Made by a program: the position numbers and the translations under genes. A stretch of DNA of 64,000 nucleotides from Rhizophagus irregularis. Its lineage: Eukaryota; Glomeromycota; Glomeromycetes; Glomerales; Glomeraceae. Position 1 is the first letter of the stretch. Every line of letters begins with the position of its first letter. Positions 59,691-64,000 of the stretch are shown here, piece by piece. The stretch lies in NCBI RefSeq assembly GCF_026210795.1, contig NC_089430.1, positions 2,170,001 to 2,234,000 of the forward strand, read 5' to 3'. Below the pieces are notes generated by a model. The model worked only from the letters and a program-made list of their open reading frames with translations. It was not told where the DNA came from and did not search any database.

Positions 59691-59699
59691 GTTGCGATA

Positions 59700-60480
59700 A
59701 CGAACAAATGTGTATTTTTTTTAGTACATCACGGTTACACTACATTAACTTATAAATTTCATTCAAATCGTTATTATAGCATAAAAAAAACATATTAATA
59801 TCTACTCAGTTTTTTTCGAAATTAGGTCAAATCTTATTGAATAGGTGGTCCACAATCTCTGAGTATTGTATGAATTTCACATTCAAATTGCCCTGATAAA
59901 GCATCTCGTACCTAATAGTATTTACGTACAACACTTTCGGATAAAAGAAAAATATGGATAGAATTAATTTTTTTGTTTTGTTACGAATTTTTATTTTCTT
60001 TTGCTTCCTTGTTTTTATTAACCCCTTCGTATGAGTTGTCTTAGCGGCGTAGTTTCTCCAATGATAACTATTTCTTTTTCTTCTTTTTTCTTTTTTTAAG
60101 GGTGAACTCCTTATGGAGTACGCGCTCATTAACTTACTTTAGTTAGCCTTCTTTATTACCTCCAGATAGCATTCTACACAAAGTTAGTACGGGTCTTATC
60201 CTTTTAGAATAAAATAAATAAATAGATAATGATTTATTATTGACATATGAAAGTCTAATCTTTTTTTTTTTTTACTCCTTTTCCGAACTGAGAGAACCAA
60301 AAAAAAGCCTCTTGGTATAACAAAAATAACGCTAATATCAAACATGCAAAAAGTATCGAACGTTTTAATATTTAATACGGATCATGTTATCTGACATAGA
60401 AAAATATGTCATACAAGGACGATACTTAATCATGATTATCCTAACAATAGCATATTTAAAAAAGACTAATATAATGCAGT
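59700..60480. other. Non-coding stretch
   Basis: No gene supported. The Lys-rich minus-strand ORF at 59827-60129 has no domain and a composition matching poly-T context. Confidence 0.35.
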
Positions 60481-60484
60481 ATAT

Positions 60485-61300
60485 CAGTTTCGTCTCAAAA
60501 ACAACCCTGGTGATTCAGATGCATCTCAAATGCTCCAAATGCTGTTAAATTGGAAAGACTTGGATCTGTTATGGATTTTTAAACCATGTTTAGAACTTTC
60601 TTCAAGAAAGTTAAATCATTTATTGTGGATGTCACCATCACAGCGAAACTTTTATGAGCGGTTTCATGGTATAGTAATTTTAGATACCACATCAAACACA
60701 AATCACGGCTTCTGCAATTATAGAAGATGAAACATTAGATACCTTTCGATGGATTTTAATGACATTATTTGAATGGGTATCTATCCTGGAGTTATATTTA
60801 CTGATTCAGGAATTAGTGCAATCAAAGAAATCTATCCCAATACGAACCACTTGTTATGTATCTTCCATATCGATTTAAATCTTTGTAAAAAAACTTAAGA
60901 GAAAATTAGGAGCTAGCTTTGAGTAATTTCATCATAAATTTTACGCTTGTAGAAATTCTTTATGTAAGGAATTATTTGAATCTCAATGGATGCAACTAGT
61001 CAATCAAATATCCTGAATCAGTTAAATATATGACAGAAACTCTTTATGTTAGTAAAGAGTCATGGCTATCTCATGGATATGTAATCAATTTACAGGTGGC
61101 GTGCAAAGCACGCAAAGAATCAAATCTATTAATAAGCAAATACACAATAAAGTTAATCAGTCTACTTTATGTGATTTGATGGTTAATATTAATGGTTGTG
61201 TTAAAGAAGAAGAACTATTTGAAATTGAACCAACCATTGGATGCCAATGTTGTGTAACAGATTATTTGGATAGATGGACGATATAATTAAGCAATATTTA
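60485..61300 (+). pseudogene. MULE-type transposase pseudogene
   Basis: Peptides in order: LLWIFKPCLELSSRKLNHLL, WMSPSQRNFYERFHGIVILD and TTSNTN (first catalytic Asp region); after a shift PGVIFTDSGISAIKEIYPNT then HLLCIFHIDLNL (second Asp, then the C/H motif of MULE DDE domains); after more breaks GGVQSTQRIKSINKQIHNKV and NQSTLCDLMVNINGCV. This order is that of MULE/FAR1-like transposases of these fungi. Multiple shifts and stops make it inactive. Terminal inverted repeats were not located. Confidence 0.75.
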
Positions 61301-61495
61301 ACACCAATTATGTTAGGATAGAGATGAACCAATCAGTATATTAATGAATAATTAGACTACCGATAAAGTTCATTTTATTAATAATATACAGTATAATATA
61401 CATAACTATAGGTAACAATAACTATGGGAACAACGTTATGTATCTCAGGTTCATAAAAATATAATATTTGAAAATAAAAATTAAAACTTATATGA

Positions 61496-62234
61496 TCAAA
61501 GAAAAAAATACGCTTTATAGAAATGACGTGAAGCAGTATTAGTTGAAGTTGAGATTGATGTTTGAGTTGATTTTAATGACCAAGGCATTTGTTTTTCAGA
61601 AGATGTATTAATACGAATAAAACTAGAATTTTGTAATTCTAAATAAAGTTTGTCCTCTATCAAAGACAATGCCCCGGAAAAAAATATTGAAGAATTTCGT
61701 TGGATGGTCATTGTTTGATTTGTGAACCGACTTCCAGAGGGATGGAATAGGACAACGGGTATTTCAACTGCTTTTTCTTTTGATATGTAGTTGGAAATTG
61801 TGCATTCGACTTGAACTCCAAGTTCACTGATTATAGCAGTATTTGAAGCAGACGCAATCCCTACTGCTGTTATTTGGTACGTTGGTAAGTCTTCGGGTGC
61901 GATATTTAGTACCGACACTGATGTTAAAATTAGCTAGAACATAAATAAAATAAATAAGTAAATAAAAAATTTTAGTAAAATACTTTAAGTAAAGTTAACT
62001 CACATCAAGTTCACCATTGTTTCCTTTACAAATTTTTGAATTCAAAATCGATAATATTTGTCCTTCTTTTGGTTTGACAAATAGCATGGTTTTGAGCTAT
62101 CAATAGGGTAAAATGACTTGATCACCATCTTCCTAGAGTCTAGTGTAACCAATAGTGCTTCCAACCAAATATCCACTAGACGTTTTCTCTTTATATTCAG
62201 ATATGTACAATATGGTTGAGATCTTGACGGGCAT
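61496..62234 (-). pseudogene. Broken hypothetical gene, repeat-associated
   Basis: The 5' part reads MPVKISTILYISEYKEKTSS then GYLVGSTIGYTRL, an in-frame TAG, EDGDQVILPY, two more stops, then LKTMLFVKPKEGQILSILNS and KICKGNNGELD with a good GTGAGT donor near 62005. The 3' exon is an open 140-codon piece (61496-61918) containing VLNIAPEDLPTYQITAVGIA, VVLFHPSGSRFTNQTMTIQR and a Ser/Thr-rich end. The beta-rich composition is coherent across the pieces, so they were one gene. The family is not recognised; closeness to the MULE relic may mean it was part of a transposon. Confidence 0.45.
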
Positions 62235-62239
62235 TTTTG

Positions 62240-63830
62240 TTATAAATTTATTTGTATTTTCATTTGAAAATTTTCGTTTGAAAAATTATTAGAAAAAAAT
62301 TTTCGTTTCAAAAAGTTAATTTCGTGAGAGAAAATTTTTTTTTTTTAAAAAAAAAAGGTTTTTTTTTTAATCAAACAAGATCTTTTTTTTTGGGAGTAAA
62401 CTTACATATCTTACATGAGATAATCTTAAAATTTATGCAAGCCAAATCTCATTTGACTATTATCAAACCTTTTTTTTGAGTTTACATTACATCCAAAATT
62501 GCTGACGCAAGGATTAAGAGCATTCTTGTAACGATAAACTGCAGATAATACAAAATCGAATGTTTGAAGTAATAACAAAGAAATTTTTTATGTTTTGAGC
62601 CTTACTACTTAATTTATAACATAATAACCTTTTATCTGTATAATTAATTATGACTCTAAAACGGGTTGCACTTTGCACTTCAATAAAATTATAAAGCTTA
62701 ACGCAGATTTTGATTATTTTAACGAGTATCTATTAATAATTCAACAATCAAGAATAATTTTTTTTTTTATTTATGAAATTTATGATAAAAGACTAATCGA
62801 GTATAATTATTAAAATAATTAATTTAAAACATGTAGCTTTAGCTTGAAATGTCATTTTTGATAAACTAATTAAAAATAATCAACAGAATGATATATTATT
62901 TTTTTCAAGTTAGTTTGTCTTTATTCGCGTTAATCTTTTTTTTTTAAAAAAATACTGTGACAAAAACATGACAAGATTTAATAATAATAAAATATATTGG
63001 GAATGATAATTAAACTTTATAATTGAAATAAAAATTTTGAATTAAAAATGTTATAAATTCTATTGTTATTAAAATACTTCTAAAAAAAATAGATTTTACC
63101 CAACAATCTGTGTCCGAAGTCATGCGTAAATCCGACGGCTGTGACGCTAGGGAATTTCGAAACTATAATTTTTAATAATTCTATTTTCGTATCCCTTAAA
63201 ACCACAAACTTTATCAAATATTCGAAGTCAACTCACTTTTATCATGCGCAGAATCATGTATTTTAAATATTCGTTACTTTTATTACAGAAACGCTTATTT
63301 GTCCAAAATATAATGAACTTCAGATTATATTTCTATACATAAACATGGTATTATTACATATGTATGACTAAATATACAATATTTCTTACATCAAGAATTA
63401 CTCTTTTGCGTTTTGATTAATTATTAAAACCGACCAATATCTAATTGCCATATTGCTATTTTTTTAATAATTTCTCATATTTTCAAGTTATTAATTTATA
63501 GTGGCACAGCTTGTCCCAATTTTGGGCGGTGCAAAAAAACGTGGCAAGCAAACTTTTGTGCTTCTACACTTCACTTTCAATTATAATTGAAACCAGCCCC
63601 AAAAAACTTAACAGTTTTTCCAACTAATATCCGGACATTTAACTTGATCATAACGAGCTAAACTTTAACTGGTTCAAACAAATATTTAACCAGTAATTGG
63701 TTAACAACTTTAACTAGCTCTAACTTTTAATTAATAATTAATGGCTTTCAAATAATGTAACCCGTAAATAAAAAAATGATTCAAAATTTGATAGTACGTG
63801 TTATCGAAAAATATATTTTTTTTAAAAAAA
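62240..63830. other. Non-coding AT-rich stretch
   Basis: No gene seen. T/A homopolymer blocks at 62335-62395. Repeated TTAACTGGTT / TAACCAGTAATTGGTTAAC words at about 63664-63712 form a short hairpin-like cluster. Confidence 0.4.
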
Positions 63831-63838
63831 AATCTCTT

Positions 63839-63845
63839 ATATAAA
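63839..63845 (+). promoter_or_regulatory. TATA-like element of the gene at the window end
   Basis: TATAAAT about 70 nt upstream of the ATG at 63915, in a position compatible with a fungal core promoter. Confidence 0.4.
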
Positions 63846-63914
63846 TGACCAGAGGAAAAGAGAATATTTTTTGAACAAATTCACAAACAACGAAAAAAAT
63901 AATTTTTTTGAATA

Positions 63915-64000
63915 ATGCATTTGAAATATTTGTTATTGGTCATTGTCTTTTTTATCTTTACTTTTGAAACAGATGGTAATAAATATACAGTTTTTTACTT
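63915..64000 (+). CDS. 5' end of a likely secreted protein, cut by window end
   Basis: The frame starts MHLKYLLLVIVFFIFTFETD, a textbook signal peptide: a basic residue then a long hydrophobic core, with cleavage likely near residues 18-22. It continues GNKYTVFY to the last base. A GTAATA directly after ACAGATG (63975) could be a donor, so the first exon may end there. A TATA-like element lies about 70 nt upstream. Too short to name. Confidence 0.5.
   Translation, partial: MHLKYLLLVIVFFIFTFETDGNKYTVFY

Overview
The window looks like a piece of an arbuscular mycorrhizal fungus genome (Rhizophagus/Glomeromycotina type). This is an inference from four things: very high A+T, short GT-AG introns, the lineage-expanded TKL-like kinase family with its CxxC / WTSGN / EWIPY N-terminal signature, and decayed copies of other families common in these fungi (Sel1, F-box, kelch, PP2C, MULE transposase). 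It is gene-poor and rich in repeats and pseudogenes. Gene models were built by hand from reading frames and splice consensus; nothing was searched.

Layout. 1-6148 (+) is the 3' part of a kinase gene whose N-lobe exon is repeated at least nine times, followed by one C-lobe exon, a tandem set of 45-nt micro-exons and a short terminal exon. 6149-16750 is mostly non-coding: an hAT-like MITE with an 8-bp target duplication, a 20-bp minisatellite with 35 perfect copies, other inverted-repeat elements, a decayed ORF and a small micro-exon-like array. 16760-21358 has the clearest ordinary genes: a small secreted cysteine protein (-), an ML-domain-like secreted protein (+) and a five-exon membrane-anchored kelch protein (-), with a decayed kelch paralogue at about 22.1-22.7 kb. 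23-41 kb is a gene graveyard: kinase C-lobe relic, MGT.GLT-type ORF with a single stop, transposon-like ORF, F-box and PTC2-like PP2C remnants, with MITEs and an AT satellite.

41827-49509 (-) is the second and complete tandem-exon kinase gene. It has a first exon with ATG, fourteen repeated internal exons and a C-lobe exon, all in phase 0, and would encode about 2210 residues if every exon is used. 49.6-56.4 kb is non-coding with a hAT-like element carrying a nested poly(A) retrocopy, and a Sel1 pseudogene. 56499-58444 (-) is a normal-architecture kinase of the same superfamily (six exons, 522 aa), which serves as the reference for how the arrays arose. 58.5-59.7 kb is a compound direct/inverted duplication upstream of it. 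60.4-62.2 kb holds a MULE transposase pseudogene and another broken gene. The window ends inside the first exon of a likely secreted protein.

The most unusual content is the pair of tandem kinase N-lobe arrays on opposite strands about 36 kb apart. In each, the exon is fused at the kinase hinge, so the full transcript would encode a string of N-lobes without C-lobes, ended by one complete kinase. In each, only the copy next to the C-lobe keeps an intact glycine-rich loop. All repeated exons are phase 0/0, so any subset could be spliced in frame.
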